Shown: positions 27,913-37,172 of the stretch, in pieces | Layout: each line of letters opens with the position of its first letter | Numbering within the stretch: position 1 is the stretch's first letter | Origin: Parvibaculum sp040216885 | GTDB lineage: Bacteria; Pseudomonadota; Alphaproteobacteria; Parvibaculales; Parvibaculaceae | NCBI GenBank assembly: GCA_040216885.1 | Contig: JAVJOG010000014.1 | Span: 62,001 to 126,000, forward strand | DNA length: 64,000 nucleotides | Reading direction: 5' to 3' | Program-made: the position numbers and the translations under genes | Notes under the pieces: model-generated | Databases searched by the model: none | What the model was told of the DNA's origin: nothing | What the model saw: only the letters and a program-made list of their open reading frames with translations

Positions 27913-28929
27913 TCAGAGCATGTCCTCCCCGTCGATCGGCATGCGCGGCATCTGGAAGTTGAGGCGCAGCGCATCGATGCGCTTGACGAGGCCGGCTTCA
28001 AGCGGCCCGCGCGCGGCGGCATCGACGATGCTTGCAAGTTCGTTACGGTTCTTGACGCCAAGCACCAGCGTATCGACACCGGGGATCGCCAGCGCATAGC
28101 GATGCGCGACGATGGCCGGGTCCTCGCCGAGCTCGCGGCAGAGCGCGCGAAAGGGCGCGGCGCGGGCGTAATCCTGCATCTCGGGCTCGTTCTCGTCCAT
28201 CTTGCGGTCGATGGCGGAAGTCAGCGCGCCGGCCTGCACGGCGCGAATGCCCATCACGCCGACATCGTTGTTCTTCGCGGTACGGATGATGTTGCGCGGC
28301 TCGGCCGGCTCCTCGTAGCGGCGCATACCGCCGGGCGAATCGAGAAGATTGGTCACCGCCTGCACGACGGCGGGGCGCGGGCCCTCGCGCAGCACGTCCA
28401 TGATCGCGCGCGGCAAACCGGTGCCGGTGATGCCCCAGGCGCCGATCAGTCCTTGCGCTTTCAGCTTCTCGAAGGTCGGGACAATGATTTCAACGAATTG
28501 CGTACGCGTGACGGCGCCGAAATTCGGAAAGTCGGGGTCGCGCTCATAGACATAATCGTCGGGGCAGATGTTGGAGTGCAGCAGGAAGATATCGGCCTGC
28601 TCGCGGTGCATTGTCGCAAGACTGCGTGTCAGCGAGGTTTCGAGCCGCGCCGCGACATCGGGAAAGTTCCGCTGGCCGATCATGCATTTGGTGGTGACGC
28701 GGATGCCGTCCGGCCATTTACCCTCGAACGTGGCACCCATCACCGCTTCGGCCTCGCCGCGTCCGTAAAGCGGCGCCATGTCGAACAGCGTGATGCCGGC
28801 ATCCGCCGCCGCGCGTACCGTGGCGACCGCCTCGTCGCGCGTCGTCGCGCCCCATATCTGGCCGAGCCCGCCCCCGCCAAGCGTCAGCGCGCTGACCGGC
28901 CACAATTTTCCGAGCTGGCGCATTTCCAT
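27913..28929 (-). CDS. Aldo/keto reductase, D-threo-aldose dehydrogenase-like
   Basis: The 338-residue TIM barrel has LFDMAPLYGRGEAE (Asp, Tyr), VTTKCMIG (Lys) and FLLHSNICPDDY (His), completing the AKR tetrad. The C-terminal IPGVDTLVLGVKNRNEL is the NADP-binding area. It lies 9 bp upstream... of folD on the opposite direction of translation order, i.e. folD (28939-29850) precedes it in a minus-strand unit. Substrate is unknown. Confidence 0.87.
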   Translation of the reverse strand: MEMRQLGKLWPVSALTLGGGGLGQIWGATTRDEAVATVRAAADAGITLFDMAPLYGRGEAEAVMGATFEGKWPDGIRVTTKCMIGQRNFPDVAARLETSLTRSLATMHREQADIFLLHSNICPDDYVYERDPDFPNFGAVTRTQFVEIIVPTFEKLKAQGLIGAWGITGTGLPRAIMDVLREGPRPAVVQAVTNLLDSPGGMRRYEEPAEPRNIIRTAKNNDVGVMGIRAVQAGALTSAIDRKMDENEPEMQDYARAAPFRALCRELGEDPAIVAHRYALAIPGVDTLVLGVKNRNELASIVDAAARGPLEAGLVKRIDALRLNFQMPRMPIDGEDML

Positions 28930-28938
28930 GGAGCGGCC

Positions 28939-29850
28939 TCAAATATCCTGCGGTGGCGCGATGCCGTGAATGCGCGCGGCGGCAAAAAGCGTGTTGCGCA
29001 GCAGGCAGGCGATGGTCATCGGGCCGACACCGCCGGGCACCGGCGTGATGTCGCCGGCAACAGCCTTTGCTTCGGCAAAGGCGACATCGCCGACAAGCCG
29101 CATCTTTCCTTCGCCGCGCTCGGGTGCCGGAATGCGCGTCGTGCCGACATCGATGACGACGGCGCCGGGCTTGATCCAATCGCCGCGGATCATCTCGGCG
29201 CGGCCGGTCGCGGCAACCAGAATGTCGCCCATGCGGCAGACCGCCGGCAGGTCGGCGGTGCGGCTATGCGCGATGGTAACGGTGCAGTTTTCGCCGAGCA
29301 GCAATTGCGCGGCCGGCTTGCCGACGAGATTGGAACGGCCGACGACGACGGCATGCTTGCCCGCCAGCATTTCGCCGCGCGCCTTGAAGGCTTCGCGCGC
29401 CAGCACGAGACAGCCGGTCGGCGTCGCCGGCACGAGGCCCGGCAGGCCGCTCGCGAGACGCCCGGCGCTGACCGGATGGAGCCCGTCGACATCCTTGTCG
29501 GGATCGATGGTTTCGATGACCGCCTGTTGGGAAATCTGCGCCGGCACCGGAAACTGCACCAGAATGCCGTGCACGGCCGGATCGGCGTTGAGCTCGCGAA
29601 CCTTGGCGAGCAGCACCTCCTGCGTCGTCGTGTCGGACATCTTGAACTCGAAGGAGTTCATGCCCGCCTCTTTGGTCTGCAAGCCCTTGTTGCGGACATA
29701 GATTTCGCTGGCGGGATCGTTGCCGACCAGAACGACGGCGAGGCCGGGCGTGAGCCCGTGATCTTTCTTGAGCCGCGCTACTTCGGCGGCGACGCGGGCA
29801 CGCAAGGTCTCGGCGATTTTCTTGCCGTCGATGATCCGTGCTTCGCTCAT
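28939..29850 (-). CDS. folD: Methylenetetrahydrofolate dehydrogenase/cyclohydrolase
   Basis: The 303-residue bifunctional enzyme has the folate site with Lys in YVRNKG and the motif VQFPVPAQIS. PDKDVDGLHP and the NADP-binding VVVGRSNLVGKPAA follow, with the terminal GDVAFAEA...TPVPGGVGPMT pattern. It interconverts 5,10-methylene- and 10-formyl-tetrahydrofolate. Its start overlaps the DUF167 stop (ATGA), and the aldo/keto reductase follows 9 bp later. Confidence 0.97.
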   Translation of the reverse strand: MSEARIIDGKKIAETLRARVAAEVARLKKDHGLTPGLAVVLVGNDPASEIYVRNKGLQTKEAGMNSFEFKMSDTTTQEVLLAKVRELNADPAVHGILVQFPVPAQISQQAVIETIDPDKDVDGLHPVSAGRLASGLPGLVPATPTGCLVLAREAFKARGEMLAGKHAVVVGRSNLVGKPAAQLLLGENCTVTIAHSRTADLPAVCRMGDILVAATGRAEMIRGDWIKPGAVVIDVGTTRIPAPERGEGKMRLVGDVAFAEAKAVAGDITPVPGGVGPMTIACLLRNTLFAAARIHGIAPPQDI

Positions 29851-30182
29851 ACCGCCCCGTCTTTTCCCGTCTCGCCCGGCAGCCCGTCGAGCCAGGCCGA
29901 AATCCGCGCCTCGAGCGCCGCCGCATCGCCCGCGACCGTCACCACCTTGTTGCGGCCGGTCTCGCCGGCCGTGACCGAAAGAGCGGTCCGCGGCAGCCGC
30001 CAGGCCTTCGCCAGCAGCTTCAGCACCGCCTCGTTGGCCCGGCCCTTCTCGGCAACGGCCGAAACGCGCACCTTGAGAAAACGCTTTCCCTCGGCGTCGC
30101 GCGCCAGCCCCTCGATCCGGTCGTCGCCACCGCGCGGCGTGACGCGCAGGCGCACCGCAACGCCGCCCGTGAGCACCGTCAA
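29847..30182 (-). CDS. DUF167 (YggU) family protein
   Basis: The 111-residue protein has the DUF167 motifs RLRVTPRGGDDRIEG, LKVRVSAVAEKGRANEAVLKLLAK and ALSVTAGETGRNKVV. Function is unknown. It sits between yggT and folD in a minus-strand operon, reproducing the widespread yggT-yggU gene order. Confidence 0.92.
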   Translation of the reverse strand: MTVLTGGVAVRLRVTPRGGDDRIEGLARDAEGKRFLKVRVSAVAEKGRANEAVLKLLAKAWRLPRTALSVTAGETGRNKVVTVAGDAAALEARISAWLDGLPGETGKDGAV

Positions 30183-30196
30183 TACACCCCCTGCGC

Positions 30197-30502
30197 TCAG
30201 TACCCGACCCCGAGCCCGAGCCAGATCGGCAGGTCATAGACGATCAGGTTGCGCAGGAAAAAGAGCAGCAGGATCAGGATGACCGGCGAAATATCGATGC
30301 CGCCGAGATTGGGCAGGATGTTGCGAATCGGCCGGAGCGCCGGCTCCGTCAGCCGGTTGATCGTGTCGACGACGGTGTAGACGAAACGGTTATGCGTGTT
30401 GACGACGTTGAAGGCGACCAGCCAGCTCAGCACCACCCCGATCACGATGATCCAGACATAGATGGTGATGGCCGAGGCGATCAGGTTCAGCAGCGCAATC
30501 AT
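30197..30502 (-). CDS. YggT family membrane protein
   Basis: The 101-residue protein has two hydrophobic helices enclosing an amphipathic loop with VNTHNRFVYTVVDTINRLTEPALRPIRNILP, the YggT signature. The ATG at 30502 begins MIALLNLIASAITIYVWI; an upstream frame adds 30 non-conserved residues. It is 14 bp upstream of DUF167. YggT proteins are linked to membrane or division physiology, with no defined biochemistry. Confidence 0.92.
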   Translation of the reverse strand: MIALLNLIASAITIYVWIIVIGVVLSWLVAFNVVNTHNRFVYTVVDTINRLTEPALRPIRNILPNLGGIDISPVILILLLFFLRNLIVYDLPIWLGLGVGY

Positions 30503-30724
30503 GGGGCCTCGCCATTGTTGATTGTTCGCGGCCGGGGCGCCCGGCAGCGCGGAAGGCGGCACGAAGGATGCCGCGGCGAATCCGTTATCCAAGGTGTAAA
30601 CGGGCGCGGCACGGCGTTCAAGGACGGGTTTCGGCGCGCCGCCTCAAGGCCCTGCCGCTCACTTGACACCTCGCCCGCCGCCGCCTAGGAAGTGGCCTCC
30701 GGCGCCGAAAAGGCGCAGGGCTCC

Positions 30725-30800
30725 GGGGCCGTAGCTCAGTTGGGAGAGCGCCTCGTTCGCAATGAGGAGGTCAGCGGTTCGATCCCGCTCGGCTCCACCA
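30725..30800 (+). tRNA. tRNA-Ala (anticodon CGC)
   Basis: A 76-nt cloverleaf has acceptor pairing GGGGCCG/CGGCTCC with the alanine-identity G3:U70 pair and an encoded CCA. The D-loop region is AGCTCAGTTGGGAGAGC. The anticodon stem CCTCG/TGAGG encloses TTCGCAA (anticodon CGC), and the T-arm contains GGTTCGATCC. Confidence 0.95.
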
Positions 30801-30826
30801 TTCCCGGAGCATCCCTTCCCCCGAAT

Positions 30827-31540
30827 TCAGCCCTCGCCGCCCGCGCCCGCTTCCGGCGGCAGCCAGTGGTCGAGGAAGCGCCCGAGCCATGCCCGGAGTG
30901 TCGCGTCATGGGCTTGGCGGCCCTCGCGATGCGCCTCCGCCGGCTGGGCGCCCGGCTGTTTCAGCCGTTCGGCCGCCAGCGTCAGCCAGGCATTCATCAT
31001 CGGCGGCGTCAGTTCGGGGTGAAACTGGATGCCATAGGCCTTGTCGCCATAGCGCATCGCCTGGACCGGGAAGTCGCCGGCGCCTTCCGCAAGCTGCACC
31101 GCGCCCGAAGGCAGCTCGAAGCCCTCGCGGTGCCATTGATAGACATATTGGGGATCGTCGAAGAGATGCCCGCCCTCGGCGGTCGGCCGGATCGGATAGT
31201 AGCCGGCCTCGACCCGCGCCTCCGGATGCGCCCAGACGCGGGCGCCGAGATGGCGCGCCAGCATCTGCCCGCCGAGGCAGATGCCGAGATAGGGCTTTTC
31301 TTCCTTCAGCGGCACGCCGATCCAGTCGGTCTCGGCCTTGATGAAGGGAAGCTCGTCATTGGCACTCATCGGCCCGCCGAAAATAATGGCCGCGTCATGC
31401 GCCGCCATGGTCTCGGGCAACGGGTCGCCCAGCGCCGGGCGGCGGATGTCGAGTTCGCAGCCGCGCCGCAGCAGCACCTGCGCCACCCGGCCGGGACTGG
31501 ACCGCTCCTGATGGAGCACGATGAGAATGCGCTGGGTCAT
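30827..31540 (-). CDS. Class I glutamine amidotransferase-like protein
   Basis: The 237-residue GATase has FGGPMSANDE, the nucleophile elbow GICLGGQM (Cys) and the C-terminal His-Glu in GIQFHPELTP. It resembles YfeJ/GuaA-like stand-alone amidotransferases with no synthetase domain. It might release ammonia for an unknown partner or act as a gamma-glutamyl hydrolase. It is a single gene just downstream of tRNA-Ala, convergent to it. Confidence 0.87.
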   Translation of the reverse strand: MTQRILIVLHQERSSPGRVAQVLLRRGCELDIRRPALGDPLPETMAAHDAAIIFGGPMSANDELPFIKAETDWIGVPLKEEKPYLGICLGGQMLARHLGARVWAHPEARVEAGYYPIRPTAEGGHLFDDPQYVYQWHREGFELPSGAVQLAEGAGDFPVQAMRYGDKAYGIQFHPELTPPMMNAWLTLAAERLKQPGAQPAEAHREGRQAHDATLRAWLGRFLDHWLPPEAGAGGEG

Positions 31541-31612
31541 GGCTGCCGACCGATATGGGACCGGCCTCGCCTCCCCGCAAGACCCGACGGAAAAGCTTAA
31601 ACGGCGAACCCC

Positions 31613-32398
31613 TTACATCGCGCTAATGCCGCCATCGATCTTGATTTCGGCGCCGGTGATGAATTTCGATTCGTCCGAGGCCAGATAAAGCACGCAATAG
31701 GCGACGTCGTCCGGCTCGCCGACAATGCCGAGCGGCACCTGCTTGGCGAGCTTCTTCACCAGCTCCTCCTTCGACATGCCGCGCGCCATCCCGTCGAGGA
31801 TCGGTGTGTCGATGAAGGTCGGGTGGATCGAGTTGGAGCGGATGCGATAGCCCCGCTTGGCGCAATGCAGCGCCACCGACTTCGACAGCAGCCACACCGC
31901 CGCCTTTGCCGCGTTGTAGGCGGCCATGTTGTGCCCGGCGATCAGGCCGGCAATCGACGATGTGTTGACGATCGACCCCGGCGCATGGGGCACCATGTAG
32001 GAGATCGCATATTTGCAGCCGAGAAAGACCGAGTCGACATCGACCGCCATCACCTTCTTGTAGGTTTCGAAATCGGTGTCCTCGACCGTCGTGCCGCCGC
32101 CGATGCCGGCATTGTTGAACAGCACGTTGATGCCGCCCATCGCCTTGTCGGCTTCGGCAAGCGCGTCCTTCCACTGGTCTTCGCGCGTGACGTCGAGCCC
32201 GACGGCAAAGGCCGTACCCGGACGATCCGCGTTGATCTCGTCGGCGACTTCCTGTGCGCCCTTCTCGTTGATGTCGGCCAGCGTCACTTTCGCGCCCTCG
32301 CGCGCCAGCATGATCGCCGACGCCTTGCCGAGCCCCTGTGCGCCGCCGGTGACGAACGCCATCTTGCCGGCAACCCGGCCTTTTCTTGCTTCGCTCAT
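31613..32398 (-). CDS. SDR family oxidoreductase (hydroxysteroid-dehydrogenase-like)
   Basis: The 261-residue SDR has TGGAQGLG (17-24), NNAG, a catalytic Ser in VNTSSIAG, YNAAK (Tyr, Lys), and the ending ITGAEIKIDGGISAM. The pattern is similar to 3(17)beta-hydroxysteroid and cyclohexanol dehydrogenases. It is last in a minus-strand catabolic unit after two acyl-CoA dehydrogenase-family genes, separated by a 37-bp A/T-rich gap. It probably oxidises a hydroxy intermediate of the same pathway. Confidence 0.87.
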   Translation of the reverse strand: MSEARKGRVAGKMAFVTGGAQGLGKASAIMLAREGAKVTLADINEKGAQEVADEINADRPGTAFAVGLDVTREDQWKDALAEADKAMGGINVLFNNAGIGGGTTVEDTDFETYKKVMAVDVDSVFLGCKYAISYMVPHAPGSIVNTSSIAGLIAGHNMAAYNAAKAAVWLLSKSVALHCAKRGYRIRSNSIHPTFIDTPILDGMARGMSKEELVKKLAKQVPLGIVGEPDDVAYCVLYLASDESKFITGAEIKIDGGISAM

Positions 32399-32435
32399 CG
32401 CGATTTATCTCCAGAAAAATAAAAAATTCAACGTG

Positions 32436-33629
32436 TTAGAGCATCGCCGTGTTGGTCGGCACGCCGAGCAACAACCGGCCCGTCAGCTCATAGGTCGCAT
32501 CCGACACCATCATGTGCTGGGTCGCGACATGCACGTCGCGGAACTGGCGCTGCAACGGCGAACCGCGATAGACCGAGCTGCCGCCGGCCAGCGTGTACAT
32601 CAGGTCGACCGCGCGCGCCGCCGACTGCACCGCATGTGTGGTCGCGAGGCGAATGTCGCGGCGATGCGCGACCGTCATCTCGCCATTCTTTTCCGCCGCC
32701 GTGTAGGCCGCGTCGACAGCTTCCAGAAGCCAACTGCGCGCCGAGCGCGTCAGCGCCTCGGCCTGCGAGACGTCGAGCTGCGCCTTGGCACGAAGCGCCA
32801 GCGGCTTCGATGAACCTTGCGGCGTCTTGCCGCCCGCGAGTTCGACCAGCGTGTCGATCGAACCGCGCGCGAGGCCGAGCGCCACCGCCGCGATGCCGAT
32901 GCCGAGCAGGCCGAACGTCGGGAAACAATAGAGCGGCCGGGCGAGCGGCTTGTCGCTGACAAGGCTGACCGCGCGCGCCGCCGGCACGAACAAATCATTC
33001 ACTTCGAAATCGGTGCTGCCGGTGCCGCAAAGTCCCGACACATCCCATGTGTCGAGCAGCGTCACGTCTTTTGCGTCGAACATCATCATCCGGTTCTGCG
33101 GAATGCCCTCTGCCGCCATTTCAGGCTTGCCGTCCGGCCCGAGGATCAGGCAGCCGCCGGAAATATACCGCGCATTGCGCGAGCCCGACCCCCATTGCCA
33201 GCGTCCGTTGACGCGGTATCCCGAAACGCCGTTCTCGACCGCATGCACCGCCTTGCCGCGCGGCGCAAAAACGCCCGCCGTAATGGTCAGCGGATCGCCG
33301 AACACGGCTTGCGCTTCCTCCGGTGCGAGAAAGCCCGCGACAAGCCCCGACGTCGCACCGATAAAGACGCACCACGCGGCCGAGCCGTCGGCCCGTGCAA
33401 GCCGCTCCACTGTTTCGAAAAGAACGGCGGGATGCGCTTCCCGGCCACCATAGGCGGCAGGCACGCAAAGCCGGTAGAGACCCGCTTCGGCGAAACGCCG
33501 CGCGATATCCTGCGGCAGGAAACGGTTGGCCTCGATTTCGGCGGCGCGCGCGGCGATCTCCTCGGCAAATCCGTCCGCTGCGGTGACAGGATCGGCCATT
33601 CCGCCCGTGCGTATCTGCGTATCGCTCAT
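32436..33629 (-). CDS. Acyl-CoA dehydrogenase-fold flavoprotein (HsaA/DszC-like)
   Basis: The 397-residue protein begins with a helical domain (ARRFAEAGLYRLCVPAAYGGRE), has the beta domain WQWGSGSRNARYISGG, and a helical C-terminal domain with AVDLMYTLAGGSSVYRGSPLQRQFRDVHVATQH. It resembles type-2 ACAD proteins and flavin-dependent monooxygenases such as HsaA and DszC. In these the usual catalytic Glu is absent and FMN hydroxylation occurs. It lies 11 bp downstream of a true ACAD. Confidence 0.85.
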   Translation of the reverse strand: MSDTQIRTGGMADPVTAADGFAEEIAARAAEIEANRFLPQDIARRFAEAGLYRLCVPAAYGGREAHPAVLFETVERLARADGSAAWCVFIGATSGLVAGFLAPEEAQAVFGDPLTITAGVFAPRGKAVHAVENGVSGYRVNGRWQWGSGSRNARYISGGCLILGPDGKPEMAAEGIPQNRMMMFDAKDVTLLDTWDVSGLCGTGSTDFEVNDLFVPAARAVSLVSDKPLARPLYCFPTFGLLGIGIAAVALGLARGSIDTLVELAGGKTPQGSSKPLALRAKAQLDVSQAEALTRSARSWLLEAVDAAYTAAEKNGEMTVAHRRDIRLATTHAVQSAARAVDLMYTLAGGSSVYRGSPLQRQFRDVHVATQHMMVSDATYELTGRLLLGVPTNTAML

Positions 33630-33640
33630 GGATGTCTCCT

Positions 33641-34837
33641 TCAGGCGCCGAGCTTCAGCCGGTTGGCGATGTTGTTCTTCTGCATGTTCGACGAACCGCC
33701 GACGATCGGCAGGCTGATCGCGTCGCGCACATAGCGCTCCATGTCCATTTCGTCGGAGAGGCCATAGGCGCCGGTGACGCGCATGCAGGTCTGGGTGACT
33801 TCCGCCGCGCCCTCGCAGCAAAAGAGCTTGGCCATTGAGGTTTCGACCGAACAGGGACGGCCCTGGTCGGCGAGCCAGGCGGCGCTGTAGAGCATCAGCC
33901 GCATGGCGCGAACCTTTGTGCGCGCTTCGGCCAGCATGTGCCGGATGGCCTGATGACCGGCAATGGCGCGGCCGAACTGCACCCGCTCTTCCGCATAGGT
34001 CCATGCGTCGGCGACAGCGGCTTCGGCAAGCCCCAGCGCACAGGCCGAGAGTTCGAGCTTCTCGACTTCGAGCGCGCGCCCGGCGAGCTGTTGCCAGCCC
34101 TTGTTCCACATTTCCGCGCCGCCGAGAATATTGGCGGCGGGCACCCGCACATCGTCGAATGTAACGTCCTTCGTTTCGACGCCGCGAATACCGAGATGGC
34201 CGAGCGGCGTGATGGTGATGCCGGGCAGCGTCGGCGGCACCAGCAGGATCGACAGGTTCTTGTATTTGTCTTCCTTCGGGCCGGAGCGCAGCAGGCAGAA
34301 TATATAGTCGGCGATATCGGCGCCGGTGCACCAGCGCTTGGCGCCGTTGATGACGATCTCTTCGCCCTCGCGCCGCGCCGTCGTCTCGACGGTGGCGAGA
34401 TCGCCGCCGACATTGGGTTCGGACAATCCATAGGCGAAGAGCAGATTGCCCGCTGCGACTTTCGGCAGCAGCTCCTGCTTCTGTGCCTCGCTGGCGCTCT
34501 CGCCGAGATTCATGCCCGCATAGCAGACGGCCATGATGTAGGGACAGGCGACGGCGACCGAACGCTTCGCGATCTCCTCGATGACCGCCATCGTCGCGTA
34601 GATGTCGACGCCCGCCCCCCCATATTTCTCCTCGACGGTCAGGCCCATCATGCCCATCGCGGCGAGTTTTCTCATCACCTCGGCGGGATAGATATTGCCG
34701 CGATCCCATTCGCGCGCCCGCGCCCGCGGCATTTCCGCCTCGACGAAGCGGCGCGTCGCATCGCGCAGCATCCGCACATGTTCCGGCTCGTCGAAGTTGA
34801 GCGGCATGCCGCTCATTGCAGCATCCATCGCCGTCAC
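33641..34837 (-). CDS. Acyl-CoA dehydrogenase
   Basis: The 398-residue protein has the ACAD signatures LLFAYGLSEPNVGGDLA, RWCTGADIADYIF, and the C-terminal AEVTQTCMRVTGAYGLSDEMDMERYVRDAISLPIVGGSSNMQ helical part. It oxidises an acyl-CoA to its enoyl form with FAD, passing electrons to ETF. Its start overlaps the enoyl-CoA hydratase stop by 4 bp, so the two steps are co-expressed. Confidence 0.93.
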   Translation of the reverse strand: MTAMDAAMSGMPLNFDEPEHVRMLRDATRRFVEAEMPRARAREWDRGNIYPAEVMRKLAAMGMMGLTVEEKYGGAGVDIYATMAVIEEIAKRSVAVACPYIMAVCYAGMNLGESASEAQKQELLPKVAAGNLLFAYGLSEPNVGGDLATVETTARREGEEIVINGAKRWCTGADIADYIFCLLRSGPKEDKYKNLSILLVPPTLPGITITPLGHLGIRGVETKDVTFDDVRVPAANILGGAEMWNKGWQQLAGRALEVEKLELSACALGLAEAAVADAWTYAEERVQFGRAIAGHQAIRHMLAEARTKVRAMRLMLYSAAWLADQGRPCSVETSMAKLFCCEGAAEVTQTCMRVTGAYGLSDEMDMERYVRDAISLPIVGGSSNMQKNNIANRLKLGA

Positions 34838-35637
34838 CGCCCCGTGAATGCCGGTTTGCGCTTTTCGAGAAACGCGTTGACCGCCTCCTTATGGTCCTCG
34901 GTCGTGAAGGTCAGCATCTCGTATCCGATCGAAGTGTCGAGGATCGTATGCGCAAGTTGCTTCAGGCCGATATTGACCGAGACCTTGCTGTACTTGATCG
35001 CTTGAATGGCGCCGCCCGCAAGTTTCGCCGCGAAGGCATCGACACGGGCATCGAGCTCGGCGTCCGGCACCACATGATTGACGAGACCGATGCGCTCGGC
35101 CTCCGCCGCCGGCACCGGATCGCCGGTCATCAGATACTCCTTGGCCCGCGCATAGCCGACAAGCTGCGGCCAGATAATCGCGCCGCCATCGCCCGCCACG
35201 ATACCCGCCCGCACATGCGGATCGGCAAAGCGCGCCGTGTCGCTCGCGAAAATCACGTCGCACATCAGCGCGATGGTCGCGCCGAGGCCGACCGCCGGCC
35301 CGCGCACCTTGGCGACGATCGGCTTTTCGAGATCGAGCAGCGAAAAGACGATGCGCTTCGCCTCCGCCGCGTCCGGCCCCTTGTCGCCGGCCTCGAAGCT
35401 GCGCTTCATCCAGTTGAGATCGCCGCCCGCCGAGAAGGCCGGTCCTTCGCCGGTGAGAATGACGATGTCGGAGTCGCGATCGTCGGCGGCATCGAGAAAG
35501 ATGCTCGAAAGCTCGCGGTGCATTTCACCGTCGACCGCATTCATCAGCGCGGGATTGCTGAGCGCCAGCGTCAGCACACGGCCCTGGCGGCTTGCCTTGA
35601 TCCTCTTGTAGCGGCTGAAATCGACGCTCTCCGTCAT
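34834..35637 (-). CDS. Enoyl-CoA hydratase/isomerase family protein
   Basis: The 267-residue crotonase-fold protein has the oxyanion regions LTGEGPAFSAGGDLNWMKR and VRGPAVGLGATIALMCDVIFAS. It also has DPHVRAGIVAGDGGAIIWPQLVG, where the catalytic Glu of typical hydratases is replaced by Gly/Asp. It is the first gene of the catabolic operon. It probably hydrates an enoyl-CoA or performs a related step; the missing Glu makes true hydratase activity uncertain. Confidence 0.88.
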   Translation of the reverse strand: MTESVDFSRYKRIKASRQGRVLTLALSNPALMNAVDGEMHRELSSIFLDAADDRDSDIVILTGEGPAFSAGGDLNWMKRSFEAGDKGPDAAEAKRIVFSLLDLEKPIVAKVRGPAVGLGATIALMCDVIFASDTARFADPHVRAGIVAGDGGAIIWPQLVGYARAKEYLMTGDPVPAAEAERIGLVNHVVPDAELDARVDAFAAKLAGGAIQAIKYSKVSVNIGLKQLAHTILDTSIGYEMLTFTTEDHKEAVNAFLEKRKPAFTGR

Positions 35638-35728
35638 TCTTCGCGCTCCCTCATACTATTATATTTGCTGGATTGTGGCCCGCGCGCACGGCGATGAAAA
35701 GGGGACAATCGCCGGCGCGGCGGCAAAC

Positions 35729-35755
35729 GAAAAACCCCGGCCGTGAGGCCGGGGT
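35729..35755 (-). terminator. Intrinsic terminator of the YCF48-like gene
   Basis: On the minus strand, GGCC-rich stem CCCCGGCC/GGCCGGGG with loop TCAC is followed by TTTTTCGTTT. It separates the YCF48-like gene from the downstream enoyl-CoA hydratase operon. Confidence 0.85.
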
Positions 35756-35785
35756 CTGTCGCTTGCGGACACGTGCCGCTTGTTT

Positions 35786-36862
35786 CTAGCTGCCGCCTTC
35801 CGATGCGGCGGTGATCCGCGCGCCAACGGCTTCGCGGGCCTTTTCGGGATCGTCCGGCATCAGCTTGGCACCGGGCTCGCCGAAGACGACGATCTGGCCT
35901 TCGGGTCCGTCGGCGACGGCCGCATAACCGAGGCGGTCGGCGCGCGTGATCTCGACGAAGCTCTTGCCGTTGTCGTCGCTGTAGCCGACATAACCCTGAA
36001 GGCCGACGAGAATGATCTTGCCGCCACCAAGCTGAACGCCGCCGGCGATCGACTTGTCGGTGCCCGTATCGACTTTCGTCCAGGTCTGTCCCTTGTCCCA
36101 GGAACGGAAAGCGTTGCCACGCATGCCGAACACCATGACCGAGCCGTCGCTCATGCCGAAGCCGCCCCAGAAGGAGCCTTCATATTGCGTCTGAATGCGA
36201 TCGAAGGAGCGGCCCTTGTCGCTGGAGTGATAGACGACGCCGAACTCGGCGGCGATGTAGAGGTCGCCGTTCTTGTCCGCGAAAAGCTTGTTGAGGTGGT
36301 AGTCGTCGAGCAGGCCATCGCTGAGCGAACGCTCTTGCCAGCTGTCGGGCTCGCCGCCGTCCTGCGTCTCGACCATGAAGGCGAAGGCGCCGAGCGCGAA
36401 ACCGCGTTCCTCGTTTTCGAAATAGACGGCCATGAAGGCCATTTCGGATTCGGCATCGTGATAGACGAGGTCCCAGTTCTCGCCGCCATCGCGTGTGCGG
36501 ATGATCGTGGCGTCGTGGCCGACGGCAAAGCCGAGTTTCTCGTTGACGAAGGTGACGCCGGTAAGCGTCGCCTGTGTCGGCACCGATGCGGCCTGCGTCC
36601 AGGTTTCGCCACGATCGTCGGAATAGACGACATGACCGAATTCGCCGACGGCGACGAGCCGGCCATCGGCATAGGTCGCATCGAGCAGCAACGATTCAGG
36701 CGCAAGTTCCGACTGCATCGCGTAGGACGGCGCGTCCGCAGCCTCCTCGTCCTGCGCGGCAGCGGGCGCGACGGCCGCGAAAGCCAGCGCGACAAGAACG
36801 GCGGCGGCGCGGCGAAGGCGCGGCATGCCGCTGGAAAGGGTCTCGATAAACGACGGTGACAT
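35786..36862 (-). CDS. YCF48-like beta-propeller exported protein
   Basis: About 358 residues include a signal peptide ending AVAPAAAQ. BNR/YCF48-type repeats follow: GETWTQAASV, GENWDLVYHD, SFDRIQTQ, GQTWTKVD and GKSFVEITR. The ATG at 36862 follows AGGAG at 9-nt spacing, better than the GTG at 36880 or an ATG at 36826. It follows the DUF1302 and DUF1329 genes on the same strand. This trio commonly precedes an MMPL transporter in other Proteobacteria, but none follows here. Confidence 0.87.
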   Translation of the reverse strand: MSPSFIETLSSGMPRLRRAAAVLVALAFAAVAPAAAQDEEAADAPSYAMQSELAPESLLLDATYADGRLVAVGEFGHVVYSDDRGETWTQAASVPTQATLTGVTFVNEKLGFAVGHDATIIRTRDGGENWDLVYHDAESEMAFMAVYFENEERGFALGAFAFMVETQDGGEPDSWQERSLSDGLLDDYHLNKLFADKNGDLYIAAEFGVVYHSSDKGRSFDRIQTQYEGSFWGGFGMSDGSVMVFGMRGNAFRSWDKGQTWTKVDTGTDKSIAGGVQLGGGKIILVGLQGYVGYSDDNGKSFVEITRADRLGYAAVADGPEGQIVVFGEPGAKLMPDDPEKAREAVGARITAASEGGS

Positions 36863-37172
36863 TACCTTGGGCTCCTGCACTCGGGCGTTTGGGTCGCCGC
36901 GGGCAAAATCGGGGCTTCGGCAATCCGCCGAAATCCGCCGGTCTCCCCCCGGACGAGCCTCCTGTTTGGTGGTCTTTTTATAGCGTTTTTTTCCTTATAG
37001 CGCATTTTTCGGGCGCGGTCTTGGCCTCCGTGAAGCTGCCCGCAAACCCTTTTGAACAAGGTTAAAGCAGCGCCGGCGCCGGCGCCGGCCGGAGAAGAAC
37101 AAGGCTCCGCCTAAAAAGAAACCGGGCCCCGGTTTCCCGGGACCCGGCCCTCAAATCCTCACGGCTGCCGCT
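36863..37172. other. Intergenic region with terminator and GCC repeats
   Basis: This 310-bp gap separates the YCF48-like and DUF1329 genes. It holds the terminator at 37113-37147, a GCGCCGGC alternating tract near 37071-37090, and T-rich segments near 36970-37010 that could serve as promoter elements for the YCF48-like gene. I see no gene. Confidence 0.5.
37113..37147 (-). terminator. Intrinsic terminator after DUF1329
   Basis: On the minus strand, CCGGGTCCCGG, GAAA loop and CCGGGGCCCGG (one G-T pair) are followed by TTTCTTTTT. It should end the DUF1329 transcript before the YCF48-like gene. Confidence 0.85.

Noticed and set aside
27754..30282. An 842-residue plus-strand open frame across several minus-strand genes
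   Set aside because: It runs antisense to the aldo/keto reductase, folD and DUF167 genes, all of which are recognised families; the long frame has no domain.
30725..30800. tRNA-Ala as an integration site for a mobile island
   Set aside because: No integrase, repeated tRNA 3' end or foreign-looking gene block lies on either side.
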